Made by a program: the position numbers and the translations under genes. A stretch of DNA of 64,000 bases from contig JAZSLJ010000027.1 of the NCBI GenBank assembly GCA_045535305.1, forward strand, positions 1 through 64,000, read 5' to 3'. Under the pieces are notes generated by a model. It saw only the letters and a list, made by a program, of their open reading frames with translations, did not search any database and had not been told where the DNA came from. Shown here one piece after another: positions 63,600 through 64,000 of this stretch (the first letter of the stretch is position 1; every line of letters begins with the position of its first letter). The stretch comes from UBA1081 sp045535305 (GTDB taxonomy: Bacteria > Bacillota > Clostridia > Oscillospirales > Acutalibacteraceae).

Positions 63600-64000
63600 T
63601 TATTCAGCATCGCTTGTGTTTTCTGCTACAGGTTCCCAGGATTCATTTCCGAGCCAGTCAAATGAATAATTCTTTTCATTTGTTAATCTGAAATTAACCT
63701 GAACAGTACCGTTGTCAGCAAAAGAGCCTTTGCAATCAACAACTGCAGCAACATTACTGATGGCTTTGATGTTGAGATTCATAATTCTGCCTGTGCATTT
63801 ATAAGTACCGTCAGCCTGCTTTTCAACCTCAACTTCAAGATTGATTGTGCTGTAAGTGTTGTTTTCTTCATCTGCAATGTAAGAAACTGTATAATCTTTA
63901 ACCTCAGCATAGTCTGTTGTAAAGGCGTTGAAATCAGCAATAACCTTTGATTTGTCTTTTATACCGGAAACATTTTCAATAGTTTCAACAGCACCGTTAA
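63600..64000 (-). CDS. C-terminal part of a probable secreted protein (cut by window edge)
   Basis: A minus-strand frame with no stop from 63600 to the right edge, at least 133 residues visible. The visible part is beta-rich and polar: VETIENVSGIKDKSKVIADF, KDYTVSYIADEENNTYSTI, LEVEVEKQADGTYKCTGRI and NLNIKAISNVAAVVDCKGSF, then an acidic tail ENTSDAE. Such a pattern fits an extracellular or lipoprotein domain, but no family was recognised and the N-terminus is missing. The internal ATG at 63782 is not a plausible start because the frame continues. A terminator follows the stop. Confidence 0.7.
   Translation of the reverse strand, partial: NGAVETIENVSGIKDKSKVIADFNAFTTDYAEVKDYTVSYIADEENNTYSTINLEVEVEKQADGTYKCTGRIMNLNIKAISNVAAVVDCKGSFADNGTVQVNFRLTNEKNYSFDWLGNESWEPVAENTSDAE

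Noticed and set aside
63600..63782. A complete 60-residue protein starting at 63782
   Set aside because: The same frame continues open to the window edge, so this is the end of a larger gene.

Overview
The window looks like chromosome from an uncultured, low-GC Clostridia, probably a gut member of the Oscillospirales/Ruminococcaceae. Evidence: A/T-rich intergenic DNA, near-consensus sigma-A promoters (TTGACA, 17 bp, TATAAT), AGGAGG or GGTGAT ribosome-binding sites, a SCIFF peptide with its radical-SAM maturase, RNase J, GdpP, MutS2, YlxM/Ffh, a YcxB-like protein and secreted proteins with Thr/Pro-rich tails. No rRNA, phage gene, transposase or CRISPR system was seen. TGA acts as a normal stop.

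Layout. 0-5.3 kb: small XRE regulator, nicotinate phosphoribosyltransferase, a membrane-anchored PP2C-like protein that appears to lack the catalytic residues, and a LysM/G5/M23 cell-wall protein. 5.3-6.2 kb: tRNA-Thr followed by two chains of tiny hairpins around an orphan membrane ORF, all bracketed by two near-identical terminators. 6.3-11.9 kb: aspartate kinase, an XRE repressor with visible operators in a divergent promoter, SCIFF and its maturase, a PLP decarboxylase-fold enzyme and a 37-residue amphipathic peptide gene. 12-17 kb: membrane M28 peptidase and a YfhO-LysM fusion. 17.1-20.8 kb: thiamine pyrophosphokinase, then a TPP riboswitch controlling a thiamine-binding protein and a ThiXYZ-type ABC importer. 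20.8-21.2 kb: tRNA-Gln whose 3' end and terminator are duplicated downstream.

21.3-26.3 kb is the most accessory-looking stretch: a cell-surface protein, an oxidoreductase, a compact minus-strand operon of poorly characterised genes, and an approximately 58-bp-period tandem array of GC-rich hairpin units (25.6-26.25 kb). 26.4-33.7 kb: parallel beta-helix (GH28-like) protein, second Gfo/Idh/MocA oxidoreductase, a MITE-like palindrome, GDPD, a two-subunit aconitase-X enzyme, a DUF2461 protein and an AlkD-like protein. 33.7-40.5 kb: GAPDH, a 2-hydroxyacid dehydrogenase, TVP38, galactokinase and MutS2.

40.5-58.9 kb is core housekeeping: ylxM-ffh-rpsP-khpA, RNase HI, a nucleotidyltransferase/phosphohexomutase fusion, then RNase J-gdpP-rplI-dnaB-tilS-hpt-ftsH, then a sugar transferase with two cyclophilin lipoproteins. 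58.9-64 kb: a 38-residue peptide gene, CwlD-like amidase, RadA, a DUF6873 protein, a 41-residue protein, a histidine-phosphatase homologue with an altered nucleophile position, an XRE regulator and a secreted-type protein running off the right edge.

I saw no complete new defence or mobile system. The strongest leads are the 58-bp array with the adjacent minus-strand operon, the hairpin chains next to tRNA-Thr, the tRNA-Gln scar, the stand-alone tiny peptide genes, and several proteins whose family catalytic residues are replaced.
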